Source of the DNA: Dactylonectria macrodidyma
Taxonomy: Eukaryota; Ascomycota; Sordariomycetes; Hypocreales; Nectriaceae
Direction of reading: 5' to 3'
DNA length: 64,000 nt
Assembly: GCA_020744425.1 (NCBI GenBank)
Contig: JAGMUV010000005.1
Location: 3,844,001-3,908,000, forward strand
The notes below the pieces were generated by a model that was given only the letters and a program-made list of their open reading frames with translations, did no database searches and was not told the DNA's origin. How positions within the stretch are numbered: the first letter of the stretch is position 1; each line of letters begins with the position of its first letter. Positions 32,452 to 44,537 of this stretch are shown in pieces. Position numbers and translations under genes: made by a program.

Positions 32452-33365
32452 ATGAACGTCGCCGATTCAACTCTTTTCAAGGACTACGCCCGACCTATTC
32501 TTCAGCCCGAGGCCAGTGGCAAGGCGCAAGGCCGCTCCTCGCCAAGCATCATGTCTTCAGTCCTCCAATGCCTAGTCAACCCGCCCAAGCTCGAGGTTTC
32601 GCGAATCAAGCTTACCTATGTTTCGGAAGAGTGAGCAGCGACGAATCGGTGTTTTGGCCAACACGTCGGGCTAACTCTGTTGATAGCACCTTTACCATGG
32701 CCATCGAGAGCCGAATAACGGGCACCGGCCCCATCAGCAGCACCATCAGTCCGATGGTTCTCGACCTCACTTTCAACGACTTCGCCTTTGGAAAGCTGGC
32801 ACTGCTCGAAGTTCGAACGCGTTTCTTGGGGACCAGAGTAGTGGTGCAGGAGCAGAACATCGCCATCACAGACGCAACCACGTTCCGAGCCTTCGTGCGC
32901 AGCATCATGGTCGACAACGACACCAGCTTCCAACTCGACAACGGCACATGCACCGTCCGCGCATTGGGAGTGACGGCGCACTGCAATTACACCCTCGACG
33001 TCCCGGTCCAGGCAATGAGAGGCCCGCGAGCGACTCTGCGGATGCTCTCGCGATCAAATGAAGGCGACGACGGCATCACGATAACGGTACGGGTGCGCAA
33101 CCCCAGCCCCGTGGAGCTCGACCACGGCGTCTGCGCCTTCGAGCTGCGCAACGACAAGGGCGAATGCATGGCGGAGCTGAGCGGCCAGTTGAAAATCGTC
33201 CGGGGCCAGTTCGACTTGAATCTGCATGGGACGACGCGCACTGGGGTGGCGCCATCCGACAAGGTCAGGCTGGTTGGAGTCGGTGAGGGCGCAAGCTCGT
33301 GGTGCAACGACTTTGATGCCATCTTGGATTTGAAAGCCGAGTTTGCGGGGTTGTTCCGCGCCTAA
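32452..33365 (+). CDS. DUF3712/LEA-2-like soluble protein
   Basis: Exons 32452-32630 and 32687-33365 (56-nt intron with branch GGCTAAC) encode 285 residues. The sequence has the alternating beta-strand pattern of DUF3712/LEA-2 sandwich domains in two parts: residues about 45-170 (VSRIKLTYVS, MVLDLTFNDFAFGKLALLEV, QNIAITDATTFRAFVRSIM) and about 190-280 (GITITVRVRNPSPVEL, GQLKIVRGQFDLNLHGTT). The motif ITVRVRNPSPVEL is typical of the LEA-2 strand that precedes the conserved Asn-Pro. Unlike most fungal DUF3712 proteins there is no membrane helix or signal peptide, so a soluble protein is expected. Function is unknown; LEA-2 folds elsewhere bind lipids or act in desiccation tolerance, which is only a hint. 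A related, membrane-anchored protein lies at 55223-57993. Confidence 0.7.
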
Positions 33366-35473
33366 GCACGAATGACGTGACATGACGATCGATACGAACT
33401 AGGACGGTTTTCGTGGGTGGCTTTTTTCTTTGCTCTTTCTTCTGAAATTTCTAACAGGGGCGTTGTACGGATCCAACTTATATACCACTAGGTGGACTGA
33501 TAGTATCTCCCAAGACAATGGGGATCAACACTTGAATTTTAACTGGCGTCACTTTAGCTGCCTTTACTAAACCCGTGTTCATCCCGTGACAAGCACTACG
33601 AAGTCAAAATAAACTAAACAAGTGATAACAGGCCAGTATCGAATACGAGGATGACTAGACATCGTCTATCTAACACGAGCTGTTATCCATCCAATCTTGC
33701 TGGCTCAGACGCCAATCTAATATAGGGTAGCACCGCCAGCAAGAAGCTCACAACTAAGACCCGGAAGCTAAGGATCAAACCGTTCCATTGGCGCCGTCCT
33801 ACGGGGGGCTAAATTTGGGTGACAGCCAGTCAACCCAGTATTCGGCCAGCGGCAACGAGGCACCATGCTGGGGTGCTTTTAGGGCATTGGCGGGTACAAC
33901 AGCCTAACTGAACCCCCCCTGACACCACCCGCCCGGAAACCCGGCAATTTGCGGGTTCGCGGGGCCCTGAGAGCGTGAGACAGAAGCGCTGTGGTTGGAT
34001 GCGAATGCGACTGGCAACAAATAAATCTCTGTTTGATCGCCCACCGAAACCCCGTTTCAGCTGTGTTGTTCGGGACTCGGGATGGGCGGGAAGTTGAATT
34101 GGGATTAGCATCAGGTACCAGATAAATTTACTTACTTTAGTAGGAGTGTCAGGATTCTCAGCTCTGAGAAACGAAACCGAGTGGGATATGAATTCATCCC
34201 GTTTACCCATTGTCGACATTGCATTGGGCATGATATTGGGATTGCCAATTTTCCTGGCATTGATGACCCGGTACCAAGGGTAAGGACCCGCTGTTCGCTG
34301 TTCGAGTCTGGATAGGCCTAGGTACGGAGTAATCAAGTCATTATCACTGTACTCCGTACTCTCGGGATAACTACCTGCATTCTACCGCCAGGGAGCGGCT
34401 GATGTTTCGCTTCGTACCGACTCGACGAATGTTGTGATCCCATACCTACCTCTCGACGACGCTCCCATTGTGCCCGCATTACTTTGTACACGATACTCAC
34501 ATATGCAGTCGCTCTTGGCAAATGATTCGCTCTCCATGTATCTGTCAGAGCCAGCTAATAGCCCCTGTCCGCGTTAGCGATCGACTTGGTACAGCGGCCG
34601 CCCTGAACTGAATACGAGATGCGACGTCACAGAGACGTCCATTTTAGCAAAGCGTCTCCAGTCACTCTCCAGTCACTCTACAGTCGACGGCGTACTCTTT
34701 ATCGCGGGGCCTCTTCAAATGTCCGTTTGTCGTGCCACGGCTTTTCCGTCTTTGGTTCGTCCGAGCCCTGACTTGATACCATTTCCTCCTCCCACCACCT
34801 TGTCTTGTCCACTGGGACGCCCTTGTTGGCGGTGTAATCAGTTGACGGTTCCGTCCACCGGCGCCGCATCGCCAAGTCTCGATTCGTACGTCAGGCGCCT
34901 GGGTCGTTCTGCGTAGTGCAGGGGAAGGCAAATCGGTAGGTAGCCAGATAACTTGTCCAAAAAGCGACCGCCCCAATCCCGGCCCATGGGATATTGTTAT
35001 TTGACGTGTCCAGCTCGCGTGCGTACTAATAAGTAAGGTACGAAGTACTCGCTCCCGTTTGTTCATAGTGTGAGTTTATTGCGAATTGTGAGACTGCATC
35101 GGTTACGCAGACTCTTTTGTGACCGGCTTCCAGTAATTACTCGGCCTTTGTTTCACCACCGCCGCCGTGGCTGTCCTTGGGCGCTCGTCTTTGGGCGTTG
35201 CCGTTTCCTTTCATTACTGAGCCCCCCCTCCCCGGGCGTCAGCTCAGGCTTATTCGAACGGCTGGGTCGTTGACGAGGCAGACTTGTTCTTTATATATAT
35301 TTTTTGACCATTTTTGCCCTCTTCATTGTCTTGATCTGTGGAGGGCTGTTGATGCAGCTGCCACCGTCGCCATCGCCAACCGTCCCCCGAGGTCAGCTCG
35401 ACCATCACCAAAGCCAAAAGTCAAGACACCAAAAAGCCAGGAGCGTCCCGTGACGTCGCCCTTCATCACGGCA
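33366..35473. other. Intergenic region of 2.1 kb upstream of the HECT ligase gene
   Basis: No gene was found. The open frame on the minus strand at 33830-34336 lacks any recognisable domain and is treated as chance. About 34680-35470 is the probable promoter and leader of the HECT gene, with TTCCTCC and CTTTCC tracts and a TATATATA-like element near 35293. Confidence 0.5.
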
Positions 35474-38400
35474 ATGGCTCCCTGGTTAAGTCTCCGCGGG
35501 TCTCAACCCAACAATAATCCCTCCGGCGACCTCATCAGTCGCATTCACCACTCGGCCTGGAGCACATCGACGACTCTCTCCCCATCCCTCGGCAGCCGGT
35601 TCGACATCGCCAATGCCCACGTCGACTCGAGCGATTCCGACGCCGACTTCCACGCCGCAGCTTCCACCTCGTCGCGCCTGTCCACGCCTCGCCGTCCGAC
35701 GCACTCGCGCTCTATGAGCCAGCCCTTCCCCTCGCTCTTCAGCGGCAAGAAGAAGAAGAGGCAGAGCTCCGTTGGCGGCCCTCCCGCCGACCTGGGCTTC
35801 GTTGACGATGACGCCGCTCTGCCTCCGCCGCCGCGACCGGCCACCAAGGCGCACACCCGCGGCGGCCCAGCCGGGAGCAAGGACTTTACCACTGGCAACT
35901 GCATGACGTGCGCGTCGCTCGTGCGGTGGCCTAGGGATCTTAAGGTCTTTAAGTGTACCATTTGCATGACGGTGAACGACTTGGAGCCGCAGACCGCCGA
36001 GAGTCAAGGGAGTGGAGGGTCAAGATGGCGTCGTGATGCGACTTCGACTCCCTCCAATGGCCCTCCACATACTCCTCCGCCACGAGGTATGCTACTGCCA
36101 TGAAACGGAAAAAAGCCCGATAGCTGATGCAGAAACAGTTCCACACATCTCCGTCGAACACACGAAGCGCCTCGTCCACCAATGCATCCATTCACACTTA
36201 ACCAAGAAGCTCGACAACACGCCCGCACATGCCCCTGAGAACCAAGCCACTCCGCACAACGTCCTCTCATATAGCAGTCGAATGCAAGCCAATGGTTATA
36301 AGCCCATACCGCTGGATGGAAGTCAAGATCCTTCATCACGGAGCGCATCGCCCGTCATTCATATATCCCACTACCCGTTCGACGAGGAGCCAACACTGCG
36401 ACCCAACCCCTCGCGTAAAACTCCGGAACGTGCTGCGCGACGGCCATACTCTACATCATATCCTGATAATTCTGCAGGACCAAACGGGTATTTTGGTGAC
36501 GCGCAAAAAGGGCACCAGAGGTCACCCTCAAGAAACTCCGATGAAAGCCCGAGGAGGATATTCAAACCCCTGGAAGATTATATAATTGCCTCTTTCGGCA
36601 CATTCGAATGTGTTAATTCGTCCTTTAGGGTTCATCACCTCCGACATTATTCTAGAGGAGGCAGCGAGCCGGTTCGCAGGAAACCGCTTCCAAGTCATCC
36701 ATCCGTTCCACCTGTTCCGCAGCGAGAGCCACCTCGAGCTCCTCAGGAGCTGGAGCATCGAGAGTTGTGTGAACAGCGAGATCAACACCAGACGGACACT
36801 GGGGTTGAAGTCCCACGCCTCGACCCAAAATTACTACTTCTGGGCGATTTTGCTGAGAATGGAACTTGGTGGACCGGGAAGGAGGAGTCTGCTCCTCCTC
36901 TCAAGTCACCCCCGATTCGTAGTGATAGTGGTTCTAAGCTGCATGTCAGCGTGAGGTCTCCCCAAATCCATTGGGGTGATCTAGCTAGCTGGTATTCTGT
37001 TGTTACCAACGTCGCAGAAGGATGGTTCAATGTCTACGAGGAGCTTTCTCGAGAAGACGCGTTCAAGACCCCCGGCGACCAAGAACTACAGATGATCGAG
37101 CGTGACCTGCTGCATGCGCAAGACCATTGTCGAAGGGTCTTGCTTAAGGCGACAGAATTGCTCCTCAAGCGACCAGGGCGTCCCTTGCAAGACCCGGCGG
37201 ACTTGCGCTTCCTCCTTATCATCTTAGAAAATCCTCTCTTACATCGAGATCACCAGGAATTCCGCGGAGTACTCCAACCCGAGACTGAGTCCTCCGGTAC
37301 AGAGAAAGAAGCCTCCAAGTCCAAGAAATCGGCTGCACCCGACTCTGGCCCTTTGTCTGGCCAGCACTCTGGAATTATAAAGCGCATTGTCGGGCTGACG
37401 TCAAACTCATCCATCGAATGCCACAACCAGCTTATCACTTGGTTTGCGAAGTATCAGTTGTCACGTTTTGCTATGACGAAGGAGCTGGTGTCGGATTTCC
37501 TCACATATCGCCTATTGCGTCAAAGTCAGAAGAAGCCAGAAGTTGTCAAGGTAGACATTACTGCTGGCCTCGTTCCACAGATGCAGGAGGGTCGGTCAGG
37601 AGCGTATTTGTATGATGAAATCGGCCCGTCGAGCTCGTCAAAAAAGCCCAAAGAACCAGTCAAAAAGGTCACGTATAGCGAGGACTGGCAGATCAAGGCG
37701 TCGTCTCGGTTCCTGGCACTGTTATTTGCGGCCAACAATCTGCCTCATGTTCGACGCGGAGATGAGGGATTATCGAACGTGAGTGATAATCTCGGAGCTG
37801 TCCGAGACGGGGTTCACGCCCAGGGGCAGATGCTTCCAACGAGCGACTTCTACAACTCGATGATCGACTACGCTGATCTGGTGGCGGACTTTGAGAACTG
37901 GGAGGCAAGGAGGGGCAAGTTCTCCTTTTGCCAATACCCGTTCCTCCTGAGTATCTGGGCCAAGAATCGTATCCTGGAGTATGATGCTCGCCGCCAAATG
38001 CAGAGCAAAGCACGTGATGCTTTCTTCGACAGCATCATGAGCCGCAGGAGCGTCAATCAGTTTCTGGTGCTCGACGTGCGACGAGATTGTCTAGTTGACG
38101 ACAGCCTCCGGGCTGTTAGTGAGGTTATCGGTAGTGGCAGTGAGGATATCAAGAAGGGACTTCGCATCGTCTTCAAGGGTGAAGAAGGCGTGGATGCGGG
38201 TGGGTTGCGAAAGGAATGGTTCCTGCTACTCGTCAGGGAGGTTTTCAATCCTGATCATGGTAAGAATAGAATTGTCAACGAAATGCGAGTAATGTCACTA
38301 ACATCGGCCAGGGATGTTTATATATGACGAGGACTCGCAGTACTGTTATTTCAGTCCAAACTCATTCGAGACCTCGGACCAATACTTCTTAGTTGGCGTG

Positions 38401-39234
38401 GTTATGGGCTTAGCCATCTACAACTCGACCATTCTCGACGTGGCTCTTCCACCGTTCGCCTTTCGCAAGCTCATTGCGTCTGCCCCTACGCATGGAACCG
38501 GCGCTTCGGCTCACCCAAGGCCAGCGATGCGCTACACCCTTGAAGATCTGACTGAATACCGCCCAAGATTGGCACGCGGATTGCGACAACTGCTGGACTT
38601 TGAGGGAGATGTTGAAGCAACCTTTTGTCTTGACTTTATCATCGAAACGGACAGGTACGGGACTAATGTTCAAGTCCCCCTCTGCCCCGGGGGTGAACGG
38701 ATACCAGTAACAAACAGCAACCGACGGGAGTATGTGGACCTTTACATAAGGTACATCCTCGACGTTGCTGTGACGCGACAATTCGAGCCCTTCAAACGGG
38801 GCTTTTATACGGTTTGCGGAGGCAATGCGCTGTCTCTGTTCCGACCTGAAGAAATCGAACTACTTGTGCGAGGCTCGGACGAAGAACTCGATATTACCTC
38901 TCTGAGAGCTGTGGCCGAATATGATAACTGGGGTAGTAAAACCCCAGATGGCTCCGAGCCAATAATTAGCTGGTTTTGGGAGTCGTTCCAAGCTGCTACC
39001 CCTGAAGATCAGCGAAAGCTGCTCGGTTTCATCACTGGCAGCGATAGAATCCCGGCTATGGGCGCCTCATTGTTGCCCATCAAGATCTCATGCCTCGGCG
39101 ACGACACGACGAGGTTTCCCATGGCGAGGACATGCTTCAACTTTTTGTCTCTATCGCGATATGAATCCAAGGAGAAACTGGAGAAGATGCTGTGGACGGC
39201 GGTTCACGAGAGCGAAGGGTTTGGACTAAAATAA
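35474..39234 (+). CDS. HUL4: HECT-type E3 ubiquitin ligase, HUL4-like
   Basis: Three exons (35474-36086, 36139-38259, 38312-39234) encode 1218 residues. The N-terminus is Ser/Pro-rich with a zinc-ribbon-like pair near residues 143-165 (CMTC then CTIC, in GNCMTCASLVRWPRDLKVFKCTIC). The middle is alpha-helical. The C-terminal HECT domain begins near SRRSVNQFLVLDVRRDCLVDDSLRAV and contains KGLRIVFKGEEGVDAGGLRKEWF and YFSPNSFETSDQYFLVGVVMGLAIYN. The catalytic Cys is residue 1186 in ARTCFNFLSLSRY, 32 residues from the end. The full HECT and zinc-ribbon layout matches fungal HUL4, a ubiquitin ligase that works with Tom1/Rad6-type pathways in nuclear RNA and protein control. Start chosen at MAPWLSLRG, the first ATG after the CT-rich leader; an upstream in-frame extension exists but is not conserved-looking. 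Confidence 0.9.
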
Positions 39235-39612
39235 TTGTATTACTTGACGACATGACGGCTCAGCATTATGTGATTGGAGTTTTTGGCCGGATGGTTGTGG
39301 GTTGTGGATATATATATTTATGCATCTGAGATGGGACGTCGTAGACATTACCATGAGTTAGCTTGATACCCATTGATGAGAGTATCTTGGGAATGGAAGC
39401 TGATAGCGGCGGCACTTGTGAGTTTCAATACCGGACTTGATATGCGGAGAGCTCATGCCTGCCATTCTTACGGATGTGTAACAGCCGCGTGCTGTTCGCA
39501 AGGGATTGACGTAATTGGTATTGATTTCATGTTCCCAACTGGTACACTGCCAGATTTATGGCACTGGGTAATACAGGTATATTGTACAGCCTCACCCCAC
39601 CTCGTCTGCCTT
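39235..39612. other. Intergenic region between convergent genes
   Basis: 378 bases between the stops of HUL4 and the mitoribosomal protein gene. It holds the 3' UTRs and a TATATATATTTATG stretch near 39310. No gene was seen. Confidence 0.55.
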
Positions 39613-40427
39613 TTATGCCCCCTCTTCCTCGGCAACGCCACCCGCAGCCCGGGCGCGCTTGAGCATCTCCTCCTCGCGCTTCTTCTCCTCCCGCAGCTGC
39701 TTCACGCGATCTCGGTCGACGTCGGCCTGCTTGCGCATGGCCTCGAGCTCCTGCAGCTCACGGATCTCCTCTGTTGTGGGGGCGATGACCCGGGCCTTGG
39801 TCTCGGCCAGGAGGAACTCGAGGATGTGGGACGAGTGCTTCTTGGTCATGTCGACGGTGATGACGCGCTCATCGGCGTCGGGTGTGGGTGCGGGCGATAG
39901 GTTGGCGGTGGACGAGGCCGGCTGGCTGCGGGACTCCGGGGCCGGGCCGGCGTCGGGCTTGCGTAGGTAGATGGACAGCGTGGGCTTTTGGGAGTTTTGC
40001 GTGTGGCGGTTGACGATCATGGGAACTGACGGGTTGTGGTACTTTAGGCGGGGGAGGTTCTCGAGCCAGAATTTCCTGTCGTCGGGGCGGTTCATGTTAG
40101 AATCTTGGTGGCACCGCGGGCCGTTTTCTCTCTCTCTCACTGACCTGGCGCCCATGTGGCCTCCATTCAGGGTCTTGGCGAAGTCGAGATGGATTCTAGT
40201 GACCTCGGCGGGGAGGATGGCAGCACCGGGGCCGCATCGTACGTTAATTAGCTGCGAGGCGTGTGAGTGAGCATGGCGGAGCTGGTGACGATGGGTTGGT
40301 GTTGAGGGCTTCTACCTTCTATTGGAACCTGTTAGCAACTGCTTCTACCAACTCCCCGCACATTTTTTTGCCGAGCCAATGGACGTACCTTGCGAAGCAA
40401 GTTTACCCGTTCTCCGAGAGACCTCAT
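39613..40427 (-). CDS. Mitochondrial ribosomal protein of the CI-B8/Mrp49 (mL61/mS25-like) family
   Basis: Exons 40427-40389, 40251-40145 and 40075-39613 join to 202 residues: MRSLGERVNLLRK, then LINVRCGPGAAILPAEV and RIHLDFAKTLNGGHMGA, then RKFWLENLPRLKYHNPSVPM. The thioredoxin-like CI-B8 core is clear from the HMGARKFW and LPxLKYxNP motifs shared by yeast Mrp49 and animal MRPS25. Beyond about residue 130 the protein continues with a Lys/Glu-rich coiled coil (EIRELQELEAMRKQADVDRDRVKQL) typical of extended mitoribosomal proteins. It acts in the mitochondrial matrix. Intron 1 is long (137 nt); skipping the intermediate GCTAACAG acceptor is required to keep the frame. The gene shares a 333-base divergent promoter with the ribosome-assembly GTPase gene GEP3. 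Confidence 0.85.
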
Positions 40428-40760
40428 TATTGAGAACTCAAGGACCAATTTAGAGCGGCGTTACCAGTTTCTCCCAATCTGCCTATCTTCCGTTGGTCAA
40501 TCGCGGCGCTTTCGTAAAAGTCGAGCTCGGAGTCCCAGAAAATCCGCCAGACCCCTGCGGGAGGCTTAGCGGGCCGAACGTTAACCCGGGCTTGGTGGGC
40601 TGTCGGTGGAGCCTTCTGCGAGGGGCCCTGTAGCGTGCCTTGTAATTTTTAGTCTACGATAGGGCCCTTCCATGTAAGTGGGAAATTTTTGAACGTACTC
40701 TTAGCGGACCAGATTTTGTGAAGCTTCAATGCTTCATCGTGACAACGGCGAAAACCAACA
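40428..40760. promoter_or_regulatory. Bidirectional promoter of the mitoribosomal protein gene and GEP3
   Basis: 333 bases separate the divergent ATGs. The middle is GC-rich (about 40550-40640). Both flanking products are mitochondrial translation factors, so common control is likely. Confidence 0.6.
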
Positions 40761-43039
40761 ATGCACCGGGCATTGTCAGCACGATGGCTCAATCGAGCAT
40801 TGAGCATCGGTGAGGCGTCGGCCTCCACGGGTGTGCCACTATTTCTGTGTCCCGCCGTGGGAGCTTCTGCCCGCTGGTCCAGGATATCTCCTTTGGCTTC
40901 GTCCTCGCGGCCATCTGTTTACTCTCGACGACTGAACCACACCGAAGCGACCCCCAACCATGCGTCTATTTCTGAGCCCGCATCTGGTACAGAAGATGCT
41001 TCATCTAGCGATGTGTCTTCTAAACCCAAGAGGAGGCTTCCCATGACCTGCACAGGCTGCGGTGCCTTTGCCCAGACCAGCGACCCGAAGCTGCTGGGGT
41101 ACTTTGACTTAGAGAGCAAGAGGGTCAGGAAATGGCTGAACCCTCGAATCCCCGAAACAAAGGTCAAAGAGAGCGACCAGGACGGGGTTGTGGATGACGC
41201 GCTCAAGGCGATGGACCCCAGCAAGTTGCAGGAATTGGGACTGGACCCTTCCAACCTGCTGCCAAGCGAAGAGTCAGAGGGTGCTGCCATGGCCGGTAGG
41301 TTCATTTCCAGCCAGGATGGATATGTTACGAGCTAATGATGGCAATCACAGCACTTAAACCTGATAAGGAGCCCGTATGCACCCGATGTCACGACCTACA
41401 GAACTATAGCACGAAAAGCACCTCAGCCGACGTCTTCATCCATCACCCGACTGTCGAGACGCTACGCGAGACGATTGAGGAGTCGCCGCACAAGCACAAC
41501 CACATCTACCACATCATCGACGCCGCCGACTTCCCCATGTCGCTGCTGCCACGGTTCAGCGTTCTGCTTGGCGGCAACTCGCTGCGCACGCGCAACCGCC
41601 GCTCGCGCGCGGACAAGTACGTCAATGACCGCAAGACGGGGCTAAGCTTCATTATCACGCGGAGTGACCTGCTCGGCCCGACCAAGGAGATTGTGGACTC
41701 GATGATGCCGTACCTGCGAGAGGTGCTGCGGGATGCGCTGGGACGCCTCGGCACCCGCGTGCGGCTGGGCGGCGTCAGCTGCGTCAGTGCGAAGCGCGCG
41801 TGGTGGACCAAGGATATGAAGGAGGACATCTGGAAAAGGGGCGGCGCGAACTGGATGGTCGGCAAAGTCAACGTTGGGAAGAGTCAGCTGTTTGAGGCTG
41901 TTTTCCCCAAGGGCAGGGTGGTCTATACCCCGCCACCAGGACTATCCCCAAAGGGCACGCAAAGCCTGAAGGAGGCCCCAGAGGCCGCCAAAGCTGAAGC
42001 CGCTGCCGAAGGCGACTCTTATGAAGGGGTGGAAGTGGATGTTGGAGACTTGCTACCTCCTCTTCAACCTCTAAAGAGGTTTCCCGATATGCCCCTCGTC
42101 TCCTCCCTTCCAGGCACTACCGCATCGCCTATCCGAGTTCCCTTTGGCAACCACAAGGGCGAGGTGATCGATTTGCCGGGCCTGGCTCGGAGCGATTTGG
42201 AGCTGTTCGTCAAGAAAGAGCACCGGCAGTCAATAATCATGACGAAGCGAATCGTGCCGGACCAAATATCGATGAGAGACGGCAAGTCGCTGATCCTGGG
42301 CGGAGGGCTGATCCGCATTACACCCCGAACGCCGAACTTAGTCTTTTTGGCCTACAACTTTACGCCCCTGGACGAACACCTTACCCAGACGGAAAAGGCT
42401 ATCGATTTCCAGGAGCAGACGCGGCAGTCAGCTGGCGTACCGAGCATTATGCTCGATGGCGTTGGCAAGACAATGAAGCATGCTGGAACGTTTAAACTGA
42501 ACCACGACGTAACGAAGAGGAGGGCAGGCCCGCTCACGAGGAAGAATGCGATTGGGCTGCAGGTCGATCGATTGCCCTTCAGGGTCGTCTCGACTGACAT
42601 CTTGATTGAGGGTGTTGGCTATGTCGAGTTGGTCGCCCAAGTTCGATCCCGAGACATTCATATCCCCGCGACTCCCGTGCGCCGAGTGCGCCGAGTTAAA
42701 GTCGTAGACGAAAGGCGAGAAGAGCGGAGTTCCGACCCCTTTTCTGCCATGCTCTATAACCGGAGAGATACAGAAGGGAGGATGAACAAACCGGCGACCA
42801 AGTTCAGGTACGAGACAGTTGTGGAAGAAGAGCCGGCGGATCTTACGGAGCCCAACTGGCCGGCTGTCGACGTTTTTAGCCCCGAAGGCCGGTTCGTCGG
42901 CTCGCGCCCGCCCATCAACGGATGGCTGAACAACAAGCCACTGGTGCTGGCCAAGCATAAGAAGAGCCGGCCGCGGAGGAGCATGAAGGGGCAGAAGAAG
43001 AAGGACAAAGCGGAGAAACGATCAGCTGTTGCCTTGTGA
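40761..43039 (+). CDS. GEP3: Mitochondrial circularly permuted GTPase GEP3 (MTG3/YqeH-like)
   Basis: Exons 40761-41295 and 41352-43039 encode 740 residues. A mitochondrial presequence (MHRALSARWLNRALS) comes first. A treble-clef zinc finger follows: TCTGCGAFAQ and, after the intron, CTRCHDLQNYS. The GTPase is circularly permuted, so motifs appear in the order G4 (IITRSDLL), G5 region (VSCVSAKRAWW), G1 (WMVGKVNVGKSQLFEAVFP), G2 (PGTTASP), G3 (IDLPGLARSDLE). A YqeH-like C-terminal domain follows and a Lys-rich tail ends the protein. Relatives assemble the bacterial or mitochondrial small ribosomal subunit; yeast Gep3 (Mtg3) also has a genetic link to prohibitins. The G1 motif is unusual in reading GKVNVGKS, but all key residues (G-x-x-x-x-G-K-S) are present. 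Confidence 0.92.
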
Positions 43040-43629
43040 AGTTGGTCTATGTACTAGCCACCCACCTGCCGACTTACCCAATGGGTTATCAAACCATGTA
43101 AGATAATACCTGTGTACTATGTAAATTAAGGATAGACTGTATGAACAGCCGTATGACGAAGAAAACGACTACTCATGAATATTTCGAAACTGAATGGTTT
43201 TGAAAATGACCGAGCATTGCAATAAACGATGTCTAGAGGCAACTGTTTTCTCCAGTGAAGAATTGGGGCTATACTCCCCTTACTTGGCGTACCGAGCTGG
43301 GATCACTACTGCGCATGCCTGCCCGCATCATCCCGTCGCCGATATCAGCTTATCAAAGGCCATGACGCGCGGGGCAACTTTTAAAGCAACCCCAGAATTT
43401 CTGCCCCTCCAAAACCCGACCAAACCCAACTAAGTCTTTATTAAACTACAAGTCAATTTCTCATCACGCGTGCTATCTTGGGCAACAGAAAACAGCAAAC
43501 TCCAAATTCTCGCCAATACATACGAGAATTACAGCAACGAATACCTACTTAACGAGCCGCGAGTTGATAGTCACCCGATCCACTTGGATCACTCCACCAA
43601 AGAGAAACACAGAAACACATCGAGCCGTC
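43040..43629. other. Intergenic region upstream of YPI1
   Basis: 590 bases between tandem genes. It should hold the GEP3 3' UTR and the YPI1 promoter. No gene was found. Confidence 0.55.
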
Positions 43630-44019
43630 ATGTCCCAACGACCGCAGCAACAGCAGAGCGCACCGGCGCCGTCTCAAACGCAGACCGAGCCGGCAACACA
43701 AACACCTAAGCCCGAGGCCAGCTCATCGGCGCCGCGAATTCTTCGTCTCCGGGGCGCACACCAGTCCAGCGGCCGAGGGGTGCAGTGGGCCGACGATGTG
43801 GTAGACAACGAGGGCCTGGGTCGGAAGAGTTCCAAAGGTAAGCCGAGGTTTTGCTACTCCTGCAGGTCCCGAGCAAGTTTTCTAACGTGTGCGTCACAAA
43901 TCTAGTTTGCTGCATCTACCACAGGCCAAAGGCCGTAGGCGAGTCAAGCGACGAGTCCTCGTCAGATTCGTCCGACTCGGACTCGGACTCGGACGCACAG
44001 CCCGACGGGGCGCGACCGA

Positions 44020-44060
<41 letters not shown>

Positions 44061-44210
44061 GGACGAGATTGCGGACATGACCACGGCCATGATCACGGAC
44101 GAGGCCGAAAAAGTAAGAAGGGTAAGGAGAAGCGGGCGCCGAGTCCAAACGCATACGAAAAGGTGCCCAAGCCCAAGCCCAGAGACGGGTCTGGGGGAAC
44201 CAAGGCTTAG
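43630..44210 (+). CDS. YPI1: Type 1 phosphatase inhibitor YPI1 (inhibitor-3/PPP1R11 family)
   Basis: Exons 43630-43837 and 43906-44210 encode 170 residues. The conserved core is RILRLRG, GRGVQWADDVVDNEGLGRKSSKV and CCIYHRPK, the hallmark of inhibitor-3. VQW is the RVxF-type docking site for the Glc7/PP1 catalytic subunit; here an Arg is one residue further away (R-G-V-Q-W), still within the allowed spacing. The C-terminal half has an acidic Ser/Asp run, a 12-Gly tract encoded by a (CGG)n repeat, a His-rich HDHGHDHG segment and a basic tail. The protein is intrinsically disordered and controls PP1 in the nucleus. The intron interrupts the most conserved motif. Confidence 0.92.
44021..44058 (+). 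repeat. (CGG)n trinucleotide repeat inside YPI1
   Basis: About 38 bases of CGG units encode the poly-Gly tract of Ypi1. The repeat is in frame; its length may vary between strains. Confidence 0.9.
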
Positions 44211-44537
44211 GAGGCATCGAAGTCTACAGATGGTTCAGATGGGCAAGGAAATACTATGAAGGAGAAGTCTTGATGTTGTCCGTTAGATCATTGTCGAGGG
44301 GACTTGGGCGGGGATATATGCTACAGGCGATTTATACCAATGCAAACAAGATGGGAGCGAATACGATTAATAGATACCTAGATACAATGACATTAGGGAT
44401 TGGGCGTGCTTTTTTTTTAACTGTATTTGTTGTACAAATGGGTATCATTCGTGGTCCCAGATCGGGGATTATTCATCCATCCCGTTGATGCTTTCTTAAA
44501 CTGTAAAAGCTGACTCGATTGAATTCTTCCTCCAGAG
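44211..44537. other. Intergenic region between convergent YPI1 and the GatC-type gene
   Basis: 327 bases for two 3' UTRs. A T8 run lies near 44411. No gene was found. Confidence 0.55.

Noticed and set aside
33830..34336. Minus-strand frame of 168 codons upstream of HUL4
   Set aside because: No recognisable motif and uneven composition; treated as chance.
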